Below are positions 1 to 8,266 of a DNA stretch of 64,000 nucleotides, piece after piece. Positions within the stretch are counted from its first letter, which is position 1. Each line of letters begins with the position of its first letter. A program made the position numbers and the translations under genes. Under the pieces are notes generated by a model. It was not told the origin of the DNA. It worked only from the letters and a program-made list of their open reading frames with translations, and did no database searches. Source of the DNA: Alkalimonas amylolytica. Its GTDB lineage: Bacteria; Pseudomonadota; Gammaproteobacteria; Enterobacterales; Alteromonadaceae. Where the stretch lies: positions 124,001 through 188,000 of the forward strand of contig NZ_FNRM01000003.1 of the NCBI RefSeq assembly GCF_900107845.1. Direction: 5' to 3'.

Positions 1-161
1 AACTTGTTGTTCACCATCCCTTTGCGGGCTAGCTGCTCAATTCGTTCACCATCAAAAGCAGAGGTATCGTTGCGAAAATGCAGGATCAGCTTATCTGCAT
101 CCGTAGTGTGATAGACAGTTTTAGCTTTACCACGGTATAACTCGGTTGTTTTTTGCGCCAT
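1..161 (-). CDS. purC: Phosphoribosylaminoimidazole-succinocarboxamide synthase, 5' part
   Basis: Only the first 53 codons are in the window; the gene runs off the left edge. The translation opens [17 protein letters not shown] and continues with [17 protein letters not shown] and a KGMVNNK stretch, the conserved N-terminus of SAICAR synthetase. This enzyme joins CAIR and aspartate using ATP in purine synthesis. The ATG at 161-159 has a GGAG Shine-Dalgarno (SD) sequence about 7 bases upstream. The gene lies downstream of bamC and dapA in the order known from E. coli. The 124-base gap to bamC holds its own candidate promoter, so purC may be transcribed separately. Confidence 0.93.
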   Translation of the reverse strand, partial: MAQKTTELYRGKAKTVYHTTDADKLILHFRNDTSAFDGERIEQLARKGMVNNK

Positions 162-190
162 CTGCGACTCCGGCCTGAGCAAAATTTCAG

Positions 191-225
191 GGCGCAAAGT
201 ATACGGGGCTTTGCGCCATTCTCAA
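191..225 (-). promoter_or_regulatory. Candidate purC promoter overlapped by an inverted repeat
   Basis: On the minus strand TTGAGA (225-220) and TATACT (203-198) are 16 bases apart, placing a start site about 30 bases before purC. A perfect 9-bp inverted repeat, GGCGCAAAG / CTTTGCGCC (191-199 and 209-217, 9-base gap), straddles the -10 box. The arms recall half-sites of purine-repressor operators, but the spacing is not that of a PurR box, so the binding factor is unknown. It could also simply form a hairpin in the bamC-purC transcript. Confidence 0.45.
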
Positions 226-285
226 ATCAATTTTTATGGGTTCTCATCCAAAAACAGCTTGCAGGATAAAAACACACCATGCTGT

Positions 286-1332
286 TTACAACTCCAAACG
301 AGTCTCGCTTACGACTGTCAGCAGGACTGACTCAAGCTGTGCTACCACAGACTCTGGCAGTATCTGTCCATTTTTATCGCGAAAGCTGAGGCTGGTTTGC
401 TGTTGAGTACGTCCCAGCACTACCTGGTAGTCACCGTTTGTCAGTGGTAAGGTCGGCATTGCCTTACGACGGAACAAACGTGACAAAAAGCCTTGTTTGG
501 GTTGCTCATAACGCAGATAGTAGGTTGAAGCCGACCGATTTAAATCCGTCACTGATAGATTCACGGCTTCAAACAGGCTTTCCAGCTGAGACCAAACCAC
601 TTCGAGTGGCTGTTCGGATAGTAAAGCAGGCTGGCCTTGTCCATCTACCCCTAACTGCAGACTGGTGTCGACCGGACGACTGCGTCTCAGCTGTGCCTGG
701 CGGAACTCGTAGTCACCGACAAAAGCAGTGAAACTGTTCAGAAAAGCGGTTTCTTCACGTTTGACACCCGTTGGTAACAGAGCTCTGCCTCTGTCGAAGT
801 ACTCATGCTCCAGCATTTCGACCAGTAATGCCACGCTGCGCCCGTGCGGCCTTGGCTCCATACTTACCCGGTAACGAACCTGATCACGCGGCTGCTCTGA
901 TTTCCAGAACCACATACCTGTGGTATCGGTTTGAACTACCCAGTCAGTCACCCAAGACAACTCCGATTCTTGCTGATAGCCAATACTATTCGCGGAAAAA
1001 AACTCACTCAGTTTTTGCTCTAAAAAGGGCTGCAAGTCACCACTGTAATCGGTACGGTCAAACCAGATACGGGCCCGAGTCTCTTCTTCATCTACCCTAC
1101 TGCTTGAGGACAACGTTAACACCAGACCAGGTGGTTGCGCATCAACCCGTTGGACAGTGTAGCGCACAGCTGGAATATCATACTGTGCAGGTTGAGGTGG
1201 TGCCGATAAATGCGCAGGCACTTGCAGCGGCTGGCCAACAATTGGCTCTGGATCAGCTTTTGGCGAGGAAAAAAATGAACAGCCGCTAAGCAGCAGACTG
1301 GCAAGAACACAACTGGTTACCGAATAATGCAC
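286..1332 (-). CDS. bamC: Outer membrane protein assembly factor BamC
   Basis: A 348-aa lipoprotein subunit of the Bam complex, which inserts beta-barrel proteins into the outer membrane. The N-terminus is a lipoprotein signal with lipobox LLSGC, so Cys18 should be the lipidated residue, followed by a long Pro-rich unstructured segment (about 25-60) typical of BamC. The helix-grip domains follow. Translation starts at GTG (1332-1330) with AGGAG 8 bases upstream; that SD overlaps the dapA stop codon, so the two genes are likely translationally linked. The order dapA-bamC-purC is conserved in enterobacteria and supports the call. Confidence 0.9.
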   Translation of the reverse strand: MHYSVTSCVLASLLLSGCSFFSSPKADPEPIVGQPLQVPAHLSAPPQPAQYDIPAVRYTVQRVDAQPPGLVLTLSSSSRVDEEETRARIWFDRTDYSGDLQPFLEQKLSEFFSANSIGYQQESELSWVTDWVVQTDTTGMWFWKSEQPRDQVRYRVSMEPRPHGRSVALLVEMLEHEYFDRGRALLPTGVKREETAFLNSFTAFVGDYEFRQAQLRRSRPVDTSLQLGVDGQGQPALLSEQPLEVVWSQLESLFEAVNLSVTDLNRSASTYYLRYEQPKQGFLSRLFRRKAMPTLPLTNGDYQVVLGRTQQQTSLSFRDKNGQILPESVVAQLESVLLTVVSETRLEL

Positions 1333-1343
1333 CTGGTAAACTC

Positions 1344-2225
1344 CTAAAAATCAATGGTGGCGTGATGTAATGCTTCTTCGATACCGGCCTGGTGAATTGG
1401 TTCCAGTGTCGTTAAAGGTAAGCGAACAAAATCTGAGGCTATCAAGCCAATACGGGCCAGAGCCCACTTTACCGGAATGGGGTTGGCCTCGACAAACAAT
1501 TGCTTGTGCAGTGGTTGCAAGCGGGCATCTATCGCCCGGCATGTTTCTATTTCAGCGCTTGCTGCAGCCTTTACCATAGCGGCAATTGCAGCAGGAGCAA
1601 CATTGGCAGTAACTGAAATTACCCCATGGCCACCAGCCAGCAGAAAATCAGCACTGCTGCCATCATCGCCACTGAAGAGCGAGAAGTCTTGCGGGCAACA
1701 GTCTTTTAAATCCTGCAGCCGTTCAAGCGAGCCAGTGGCTTCTTTAATGCCGACAATATTTGCTACTTTACATAACTCTGCCACTGTTTCCGGTAGCAAA
1801 TCAACTGCCGTCCTGCCGGGGACATTGTACAGTAAAATAGGTTTATCGGTTGCCGCAGCAATGGCTTCGAAGTGCAGCTTCATCCCTTTTTGCATCGGCT
1901 TGTTGTAATAAGGCGTTACCGTTAAAAAACCATCCACTGGCAGGGTAGCAAACAACTTGGTTTTTTCTACTACGGCTTTGGTCGAGTTGCCACCATTTCC
2001 GACAATCACTGGCACAGCACCAGCAACCTGCCGGCAAACCGCCTGGACAATGGCCAGTTGCTCCTCCCGCTCCAGTGTGGCGGCTTCGGCCGTGGTACCG
2101 AGCACAACCAAACCGTCGGTGCCCTGCTCCAGATGAAAGCCAACCAAACGCTCTAAACCAGCATAGTCTACCTCACCCGATGCAAGCATGGGGGTGATCA
2201 ATGCCACATAACTGCCTTTCAACAT
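1344..2225 (-). CDS. dapA: 4-hydroxy-tetrahydrodipicolinate synthase
   Basis: This 293-aa protein condenses pyruvate with aspartate semialdehyde, the first committed step of lysine and diaminopimelate synthesis. The TIM-barrel family marks are all visible: GTTAEAATL near residue 43, the catalytic Tyr133 in LLYNVPGRT and the Schiff-base Lys161 in VGIKEATG, at the same numbers as in E. coli DapA. It is the first gene of the dapA-bamC(-purC) unit, has its own promoter candidate at 2259-2287, and feeds the same pathway as the riboswitch-controlled lysC 4.4 kb away. Confidence 0.97.
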   Translation of the reverse strand: MLKGSYVALITPMLASGEVDYAGLERLVGFHLEQGTDGLVVLGTTAEAATLEREEQLAIVQAVCRQVAGAVPVIVGNGGNSTKAVVEKTKLFATLPVDGFLTVTPYYNKPMQKGMKLHFEAIAAATDKPILLYNVPGRTAVDLLPETVAELCKVANIVGIKEATGSLERLQDLKDCCPQDFSLFSGDDGSSADFLLAGGHGVISVTANVAPAAIAAMVKAAASAEIETCRAIDARLQPLHKQLFVEANPIPVKWALARIGLIASDFVRLPLTTLEPIHQAGIEEALHHATIDF

Positions 2226-2258
2226 GCGCTAACAATCCCAAATTCTTTCCGGGCGCCT

Positions 2259-2287
2259 ATGTTAAAGACTGCGCCAACTAAACACAA
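2259..2287 (-). promoter_or_regulatory. Candidate dapA promoter
   Basis: TTGTGT (2287-2282) and TAACAT (2264-2259) on the minus strand are separated by 17 bases, about 35 bases before the dapA ATG. It lies in the 160-base gap shared with the divergent gcvR gene. Confidence 0.5.
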
Positions 2288-2327
2288 GGTTCGCTATTAA
2301 AACAAGTCCCTGTCCTGCTTTGGCTGC

Positions 2328-2355
2328 ATGACACCACATAGCAATATGCTACAAT
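2328..2355 (+). promoter_or_regulatory. Candidate gcvR promoter
   Basis: ATGACA (2328-2333) and TACAAT (2350-2355) with a 16-base spacer, about 30 bases upstream of the gcvR ATG at 2386. Each box has one mismatch to the sigma-70 consensus. Confidence 0.5.
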
Positions 2356-2385
2356 GCGCAGCAATTTCTCTGTACAGGATATGTC

Positions 2386-2907
2386 ATGACGCAACATCTG
2401 GTGGTTACCGCGATAGGCACCGATCGAACCGGCCTAGTTAGCCAGTTAGCACGGCTGGTAACGGACTGTCACTGCAATATTCTTGATAGCCGCATGGCAA
2501 TATTTGGCCATGAACTTACCTTCATTATGTTATTGGCCGGCGAACCAACGGCCATAAGCAGAGTAGAACACTTGTTGCCAAGCCTTGGACTGGAACTGGA
2601 TTTGCTGACCATGATGAAACGCACTCCGGCGCATGAGCTTCCACCAGTGGCCAGTCATTACGTGCTGAGCTATCAGGGACCGGATAAAGTAGGCACCCTT
2701 CGTGCCATCACCGCTTTACTGGCACAGCATCAGGTCTCCATTGCCGCCTTGCGTTCAAAAACCATCGCAAAAGATGATGGCCAGTGGATGGAGGCCAGTA
2801 TGACCATGCAATTTATGCAGGAACAGTCGGTGCCTGAGGTCAAGCAGGCGGTGGAGCGCCTAATGCATGAACTCGGTTTAACCGGCGACTTCAGCGCCCA
2901 AATTTAA
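2386..2907 (+). CDS. gcvR: Glycine cleavage system transcriptional repressor (ACT protein)
   Basis: A 173-aa protein made of two ACT domains (about 5-75 and 90-165). The first opens LVVTAIGTDRTGLVSQLARLVTDCHCNILDSRMA, shown here only by its key residues: G7-T-D-R-T-G and the CNI-DSR loop. In E. coli GcvR has no DNA-binding domain; it represses the glycine cleavage operon by binding GcvA when glycine is low. Here it leads what looks like an operon with a class II aldolase (10 bases downstream) and an enolase-superfamily enzyme, rather than the bcp gene that often follows gcvR. Assignment as GcvR rather than another ACT-ACT protein is strong but rests on sequence memory. Confidence 0.85.
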   Translation: MTQHLVVTAIGTDRTGLVSQLARLVTDCHCNILDSRMAIFGHELTFIMLLAGEPTAISRVEHLLPSLGLELDLLTMMKRTPAHELPPVASHYVLSYQGPDKVGTLRAITALLAQHQVSIAALRSKTIAKDDGQWMEASMTMQFMQEQSVPEVKQAVERLMHELGLTGDFSAQI

Positions 2908-2917
2908 GGAGCCTTTG

Positions 2918-3688
2918 ATGATCCCACCTCTACCTCAGTTGAATTTGCAGGGCAAAGTTTCAGATGAAGAGTGGCAATTACGGCTGGATTTAGCTGCCTG
3001 TTATCGCTTAGTAGCCCATTTTGGCTGGGACGATCTCATCTACACCCATTTATCAGCACGCTTACCTGGTACTGATCACTATCTGGTCAATGCCTTTGGT
3101 CTGACTTTTGACGAGGTCACTGCATCCAATCTGGTGAAGGTAGATTTGCAAGGTACTATTCTGGATGACACACCTTTTCAGATCAATCCGGCTGGTTTTA
3201 CCATTCACAGTGCCATCCACGAAGTACGGGCAGATGCCCACTGCGTGATCCACCTGCATACGCCCGCCACCATTGCCGTTGCTAGCCTTGAAGGTGGCCT
3301 GCGTCCGCTTAGTCAGTACTCGATGTTTTCTCTGCCTTCGTTGTCATACCATCAGTACGAAGGCCTTGCGGTAAATGCCGAGGAAAAAGCCAGGTTGCAA
3401 GCAGATTTAGGCCAGAACAATCATTTGCTGTTGGTCAATCATGGTGGTTTAACGGTAGGACCGACTGTGGGCGATGCGTTTATGCGAATGTATGACTTGC
3501 AACGCGCCTGTGAAATTCAGGTGTTGCTGCAAAGCTGTGGTGAAAAAACAATCGAAGTACCCCAAGCCATTCAGGATGGTATTTACCAACAAGCGAAGCT
3601 GGTGCATAGTGGCAGTACAGGCGGCCAGAAGGCCTGGCCTGCGATGCTACGTAAAGCTTGGCGGCTCGATCCTGGCTTTGCCCGTTAA
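2918..3688 (+). CDS. Class II aldolase/adducin family protein
   Basis: A 256-aa member of the family that includes fuculose-1-phosphate and ribulose-5-phosphate enzymes, usually Zn-dependent. The family zinc ligands are visible as H112 and H114 in VIHLHTPATIAVA and H175 in LVNHGGLTVG; YTHLSARLPG near residue 42 is the family's N-terminal signature. The ATG at 2918 has GGAG 6 bases upstream; a TTG one codon earlier is less likely. The gene sits 10 bases after gcvR and 29 bases before the acid-sugar dehydratase, so it may cleave or otherwise process a sugar-acid product. The substrate cannot be told from sequence. Close relatives are often annotated only as class II aldolase. Confidence 0.85.
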   Translation: MIPPLPQLNLQGKVSDEEWQLRLDLAACYRLVAHFGWDDLIYTHLSARLPGTDHYLVNAFGLTFDEVTASNLVKVDLQGTILDDTPFQINPAGFTIHSAIHEVRADAHCVIHLHTPATIAVASLEGGLRPLSQYSMFSLPSLSYHQYEGLAVNAEEKARLQADLGQNNHLLLVNHGGLTVGPTVGDAFMRMYDLQRACEIQVLLQSCGEKTIEVPQAIQDGIYQQAKLVHSGSTGGQKAWPAMLRKAWRLDPGFAR

Positions 3689-3717
3689 TTTGGTTTCTGC
3701 TCTAAAAAGGAAGCGCT

Positions 3718-4893
3718 ATGAAAGTTATCCGCGTTGAAGTGTTCGATATCCACTGTCCTGAGCGTCCGGCCTGGACCCCGGTTTTTGTGCGCATCCACAC
3801 CGACGAAGGTATTCATGGCGTCGGCGAAGCTGGCCTGGCCTACGATTTGGGCCACAGTGCAGCAGCCGCCATGATCAAGGAAATGGCCGAAGCCTTTTTA
3901 ATAGGTCACGACCCTTTCCAAACAGAAAAGCTCTGGTCGCGGATGTTGCGGGAAAGCTTCTGGGGACTGGGTGGTGGCCCGGTCGTCTATGCGGCAATGT
4001 CGGCCATTGACACTGCGCTTTGGGACATTAAAGGCAAAGCTTTGGGTGTACCGGTCTATCAGTTGCTTGGTGGTAAGGTGAACGACAAACTGCGTACCTA
4101 TGCTTCACAGCTGCAATTTGACTGGGGCCCGGAATTCAAAGCCCTGATCCACCCAGAACAGTACGCTGAAGCCGCTTTAAAAGCCATTGCGGAAGGATAC
4201 GATGCAGTAAAAGTTGACCCCATTCAGTACGATAAAGATGGCAACACCTATTACGATCGTACCAACATTATTTCCCGCACCGAGATGAAACTCTATCGCG
4301 CCAGAATGCAGGCCATTCGGGAAGCGGTTGGCGATGAAGTGGACATTATTTTCGAGTGCCACAGCTTGCCAGGCGCTACCAGCGCCATTCAGATTGGAGA
4401 AATCGCCGAAGAGTTCGATTGCATGTACTACGAAGAGCCGGTGAACTACTTAAACCACTCTTTGCATGACAAGGTTGCTCGCAAGGTGAAAGTACCTATT
4501 GCAGGTGGCGAGCGACTGTACAATCGTTGGGGCGTACGTCCCTACTTTGAAGATCAAAGCATCGATGTACTGCAACCGGATATCGGCCTTTGCGGCGGCT
4601 TTACTGAAACCAAAAAGGTGTGTGATTACGCCGATATCTTCGATATCCGCATTCAGGCTCACGTCTGTGGTGGTCCGGTAGCCACTGCGGCCGCTCTGCA
4701 CCTGGAAACGGCCATCCCGAACTTCCTGATCCACGAACACCATACCTACGCTTTAAAACGTTGGAACCGCGAGCTCTGCCTGCAAGATCCTCAACCAGTC
4801 AACGGTTTTTTCCAAGTTTCAGAAGCACCTGGTATCGGTATTGAACTTAACGACGAGGTGGTGATGCGCTCACAACGAGTTGAGATTAAATAA
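3718..4893 (+). CDS. Enolase-superfamily (mandelate racemase/muconate lactonizing) acid-sugar dehydratase
   Basis: A 391-aa protein with a capping domain (about 1-120) and a TIM barrel. Probable metal ligands are E213 (in IIFECHSLPG), E239 (in YYEEPVN) and E265 (in AGGERLYNRWG). His215, two residues after the first ligand, and His315 in AHVCGGP are candidate catalytic acid/base residues. The E/D-x-H arrangement is that of the galactonate/mannonate dehydratase branch (DgoD, ManD, RspA) rather than racemases. The substrate is likely an aldonic or uronic acid, dehydrated to a 2-keto-3-deoxy acid; this is inference from family. It is the third gene of the gcvR cluster, with an AAGGAAG ribosome site. 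Confidence 0.82.
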   Translation: MKVIRVEVFDIHCPERPAWTPVFVRIHTDEGIHGVGEAGLAYDLGHSAAAAMIKEMAEAFLIGHDPFQTEKLWSRMLRESFWGLGGGPVVYAAMSAIDTALWDIKGKALGVPVYQLLGGKVNDKLRTYASQLQFDWGPEFKALIHPEQYAEAALKAIAEGYDAVKVDPIQYDKDGNTYYDRTNIISRTEMKLYRARMQAIREAVGDEVDIIFECHSLPGATSAIQIGEIAEEFDCMYYEEPVNYLNHSLHDKVARKVKVPIAGGERLYNRWGVRPYFEDQSIDVLQPDIGLCGGFTETKKVCDYADIFDIRIQAHVCGGPVATAAALHLETAIPNFLIHEHHTYALKRWNRELCLQDPQPVNGFFQVSEAPGIGIELNDEVVMRSQRVEIK

Positions 4894-4921
4894 GCGCCAC
4901 CTGGCGAGCCAAAACGTTTCC

Positions 4922-5227
4922 TCACGGTTTTCGAGTAGCTACACCTGCTATTTCAGTGACCGTACGGGCCTTGGCTCGCTCGATAATCTTCACCAGCACG
5001 GATTGAATCGCTTCATCCTCCCGCACATCAACACTGCTGGCAAAGCGCTGTTCCTGAGCTGCTGCGCCAGCTTCTGCAACAAAGCTTACCACCACTTCCG
5101 TTGCACAATCCGGTGTGTTGCTGCCCTTTGCCGTAGTACCAAAATACGCTAAGGTAATTTGAGGATACCCATCAAAACCTTTTTTGATTTGTTTTGCGAT
5201 GCGTTTTTTTGCTTTATCCAACTTCAT
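4922..5227 (-). CDS. Conserved-looking small protein of unknown function
   Basis: A 101-aa soluble protein that I do not recognise. It starts with a basic helix (MKLDKAKKRIAKQIKKGF), followed by an alternating beta-like section (PQITLAYFGTT, TEVVVSFVAE) and an acidic/amphipathic C-terminal helix. There is no signal peptide, no membrane segment and no metal motif. It is convergent with the dehydratase gene (28-base gap) and lies 78 bases downstream of the FAD oxidoreductase start-to-stop direction, on the same strand, so it could be the distal gene of that transcript. Codon use and length support a real gene. Confidence 0.6.
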   Translation of the reverse strand: MKLDKAKKRIAKQIKKGFDGYPQITLAYFGTTAKGSNTPDCATEVVVSFVAEAGAAAQEQRFASSVDVREDEAIQSVLVKIIERAKARTVTEIAGVATRKP

Positions 5228-5305
5228 AGCAACCCTTGCCTGGTGAGTTATGGCGAGACTATAGCACTAAAGCTAAGCCTGTATGCCAATAAACGGCTGA
5301 AGTAT

Positions 5306-6568
5306 TCAATCTGCAGGCTTGGCGGCAATAGCCTCAACCACGGCCTTGGCGGAACGCACGGCCGATTCAAGCAACGGTACCCCTTCATAGGCCCAGGAGC
5401 CACAAAAAAAGACTTTGCGACCAGGCTGGCGGTGCCATTCTGCCAGCGCCTGATGCACACGGGCATTCGCGGCACCAACCACGGCACGTTGCAGTGGTAT
5501 CCGGGCCAGCACGCTGTCAGGTGAGGGTTCGAACAATGGGTTCCAGGTCTGAAACACAGCTGCTTTGTCATTGAGACCAGGTTGCAGCGGATTGACCCAA
5601 ACGGTAAACATCACCTGTTGCAACGCCTGGTCCATCTGAAAGTTCAGAGCCGTCCAGTCACGTTTATGGAGCGGCATAAAGCGAGGGTCCTGGTGAACCC
5701 AAAGCTCCCCTGAGTCAAAGCTAATGGTTTGCAGTAGCGCCCGCTCATCAGCAAACTGCTGTTCATCCAAAAAACTCAGGTGATTGGCTTGGGTCGCAAC
5801 GATGACCCGATCGTACAAGCCTCCGTCACCCCGTTCGTTAAAAACCTTTACTCCCAGATCGTCCTGCTGCAGCTGCACCACAGGGCTGCCACTATGCAGC
5901 TGCAAGTTCTTGCTCAAAGCGCTCACCAGTGCCGAGGTCCCCCCTTCAAGGCGACAAAGACCACCGTGGTGCAAAATACTGTTTAGCAGCGCAAGCAACT
6001 GCCTAGCCGGCCAGTTCAGCAAATATTGTTCCTTGCAGGTGCAGATGGTGGTTAGAATGGGCAGTACCAGTCCACGCCAAAATAGCAGATCCATGCGATG
6101 TTGCTGCAACACTTCGCCAAGGGTAAGCTCGCTTTGCTGTCGTTCAAGCTTGTCGGTTAAGCGCCGCAGTTGCCAGATCCCAAGCCCCAGTCGCAGGGCG
6201 CGACCATTGAGATAACGCCAGCCACCAACAAAAGGCCAGCCTAAAAGCGGCAGCTCGCCGCTTTTGAACCAGGTTGCTCGGTTGCGCCAGCTACAGGACG
6301 TAAAAGTACGAACACCGAAAGTAGAAACACCAAGCTCTTTGGCAAGTTGCAAAACCTCAGGCCAACTGTCTGGGCTCATCACCCGCAATGGCACATCCAC
6401 CAGGCCACCGTCTACCCTGAGAGCATGAGCATCCATGCCATGGCTGTTGAGGGCTTCAAACAGTGTGACTTGATGGCCAGCGCAACGCGCACGATAAGCC
6501 GCAGCAAGCCCGGCCATACCGCTTCCAATTACCGCGATGGAATAATGGCTTCCAGGCTTAGCCATCAT
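5306..6568 (-). CDS. FAD-dependent oxidoreductase (amine-oxidase-like)
   Basis: A 420-aa flavoprotein. The Rossmann FAD site is at residues 11-40: AVIGSGMAGLAAA with the acidic end of strand 2 in VTLFEAL. A C-terminal FAD motif is seen in VFFCGSWAYEGVPLLESAVRSAKAV. The fold resembles protoporphyrinogen oxidase/phytoene desaturase-type enzymes and the COG2907 'predicted NAD/FAD-binding' group. There is no TAT or Sec signal. ATG at 6568 has AAAGGAG 5 bases upstream. The usual partners of COG2907 proteins (cfa, a DUF1365 gene) are not adjacent, so the substrate is open. The product could act on a lipid, carotenoid or amine. Confidence 0.7.
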   Translation of the reverse strand: MMAKPGSHYSIAVIGSGMAGLAAAYRARCAGHQVTLFEALNSHGMDAHALRVDGGLVDVPLRVMSPDSWPEVLQLAKELGVSTFGVRTFTSCSWRNRATWFKSGELPLLGWPFVGGWRYLNGRALRLGLGIWQLRRLTDKLERQQSELTLGEVLQQHRMDLLFWRGLVLPILTTICTCKEQYLLNWPARQLLALLNSILHHGGLCRLEGGTSALVSALSKNLQLHSGSPVVQLQQDDLGVKVFNERGDGGLYDRVIVATQANHLSFLDEQQFADERALLQTISFDSGELWVHQDPRFMPLHKRDWTALNFQMDQALQQVMFTVWVNPLQPGLNDKAAVFQTWNPLFEPSPDSVLARIPLQRAVVGAANARVHQALAEWHRQPGRKVFFCGSWAYEGVPLLESAVRSAKAVVEAIAAKPAD

Positions 6569-6653
6569 GCATACTCCTTTTGTAGTTGTCTTTCTACATC
6601 AAGGTAGCATAAATAGCTTTATTTCTCTGTCTGCGACCAAGGCAACGCCATCA

Positions 6654-8000
6654 TCAGGCTGTAAACAAGCTCTGGTGCAGCTGTTTAACCACAGGAGTTG
6701 CATCGGCGTCCTGTACCAGGAAACACAAGTTGTGCTTGGAGGCACCGTGGCAAATCATGCGCATATTCACCCCTTCCAGCGCTTGGAATAGCTCGCCGGT
6801 AATACCACGACTGCTGTGCAAGTGATTGCCAATGACGGCCACCAAACTTAAACCATGTTCCACTTTCACTTCACCGAGTAAGCGCAACTCTTCTATCGCC
6901 GTTTCTGTCAGGCTATCAAAAGCACTACCGGGGGCTTCATCCAGGGTGAGTGCTACACTGATTTCCGATGTTGTGACCAAATCTACTGAGATATGATGAC
7001 GACTTAATACATCAAACACCCGGGTCAAAAAACCAGCGGCATGCAGCATGGCTGGGCTTTTCACCGTAATCAAGGTCTGGGATTTACGCAGGGCAATGGC
7101 TCGATAGGCCGGGCGCTCGGTGACCTCACGGGCAATCCAGGTACCGCCGGCCTCTGGCTCCCGGCTGGAACCAACAAATACCCGGATATTTTGCCGCACG
7201 GCTGGCAACAAGGTCGCCGGATGCAATACTTTGGCACCAAAGGTAGCCATTTCAGCGGCTTCATCAAAGCTGATTTCGCGAATACAACGTGCCTGCTCGG
7301 TTAAACGGGGATCGGTGGTAAAAATGCCCACCACATCGGTCCAGATTTGGACCACACTGGCATCCAGTGCCTCACCCAGCAAAGCAGCACTGTAATCCGA
7401 GCCGCCGCGGCCCAGGGTCGTGGTCTGCCCCTGGGCATCCGCACCGATAAAACCTTGCATCACCAAACGCTCGCTGCCAAGCAGGGGTTTTATTTGTTGC
7501 TGGCACAAAGCGCGGATAGCATCGACTTGAGGCTCAGCTTTACCAAAGTGACTGTCGGTACGGAGCACCAGGCGGCTGTCAAAGCAGGCGACAGCCGCAT
7601 CCCGCTCAGCCAGTACCTGGGTAAAGAGTACTGAACTGAGGCGCTCACCAAAAGAGAGGATCTCATCTTTTTGTTGGACGCTAAACACGGTACCCGCCTG
7701 TTCGATCAATTGACGTAGCTCAGACAACAGCACTTCAACGTGCGCAGCTACCGCTTCCGGGTGGCTAAGTGCCTGCAGCACTGCCATGGTAATGCGTTCA
7801 ATTTCGGTGTATGCAGAAAAGCGCTCGGTAAGTTCGGTATGCTGGCTAATGGCCACCAACTGATTGGTAACCCCAGCACTGGCGCTAACCACGACAACAC
7901 GAATGCGGTTGTCGGCCAACACAATATCGGCACAGCGGGACATGGCCTGGAAATCGGCGACACTGGTGCCACCAAATTTAGCAACGATGAGTTCAGACAT
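6654..8000 (-). CDS. lysC: Lysine-sensitive aspartokinase III
   Basis: A 448-aa aspartate kinase, the entry step to lysine, threonine and methionine. The start MSELIVAKFGGTSVADF with KFGGTS at residue 8 fits the family; E. coli LysC has 449 residues. The catalytic domain (1-290) includes GRGGSDYSAALLGEAL, and two ACT regulatory domains follow (about 310-448, e.g. VDLVTTSEISVALTLD), the site of lysine feedback inhibition. The frame stays open upstream, but the ATG at 8000 has an AAGGAGAG ribosome site and the upstream part belongs to the 5' leader. The leader carries a lysine riboswitch, so lysine controls both the gene and the enzyme. Confidence 0.95.
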   Translation of the reverse strand: MSELIVAKFGGTSVADFQAMSRCADIVLADNRIRVVVVSASAGVTNQLVAISQHTELTERFSAYTEIERITMAVLQALSHPEAVAAHVEVLLSELRQLIEQAGTVFSVQQKDEILSFGERLSSVLFTQVLAERDAAVACFDSRLVLRTDSHFGKAEPQVDAIRALCQQQIKPLLGSERLVMQGFIGADAQGQTTTLGRGGSDYSAALLGEALDASVVQIWTDVVGIFTTDPRLTEQARCIREISFDEAAEMATFGAKVLHPATLLPAVRQNIRVFVGSSREPEAGGTWIAREVTERPAYRAIALRKSQTLITVKSPAMLHAAGFLTRVFDVLSRHHISVDLVTTSEISVALTLDEAPGSAFDSLTETAIEELRLLGEVKVEHGLSLVAVIGNHLHSSRGITGELFQALEGVNMRMICHGASKHNLCFLVQDADATPVVKQLHQSLFTA

Positions 8001-8103
8001 GGATCTCTCCTTATGCAGCAACAATAAGCAGAGCACGGCATTTGATAAAACCGGAAACAGGCAGGCAACAAAAGCAGGCATGCTGTTTAGCAGTACACAA
8101 AGG

Positions 8104-8266
8104 CCAGAAGCTCTCCACCAGGGTTCAGGTGACAGTCCCAGGGATTCAGCCCTGGCGACCGAAGCTATACGCTCTGTAACGTAAGCTCCTCGGCGATGCT
8201 CCCCTCCTCTGTGCTACGATGTACAGACATCTGACACAGGCTACCTGAGCAACGCGCCTCTTCTGG
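8104..8266 (-). promoter_or_regulatory. Lysine riboswitch (L box) of lysC
   Basis: On the minus strand the leader holds the landmarks of the lysine aptamer in order: P1 CCAGAAG (8266-8260) closing with CTTCTGG (8110-8104), AGAGGCGCG, GAGGGGAGC, the GCCAGGG/CCCTGG arm, GGGACTGTCACC and GGTGGAGAGC. This fits the 5-helix aptamer that binds lysine. No clear intrinsic terminator lies between the aptamer and the ATG (8001-8103), so control may be translational or through Rho/RNase, as known for E. coli lysC; this last part is inference. Confidence 0.9.

Noticed and set aside
191-217. PurR box before purC
   Set aside because: The arms are separated by 9 bases, while PurR operators are contiguous 16-base palindromes.
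8001-8081. 27-residue hydrophobic N-terminal extension of LysC
   Set aside because: It is the riboswitch leader read through; aspartokinase starts at MSELIVAKFGG with its own SD.
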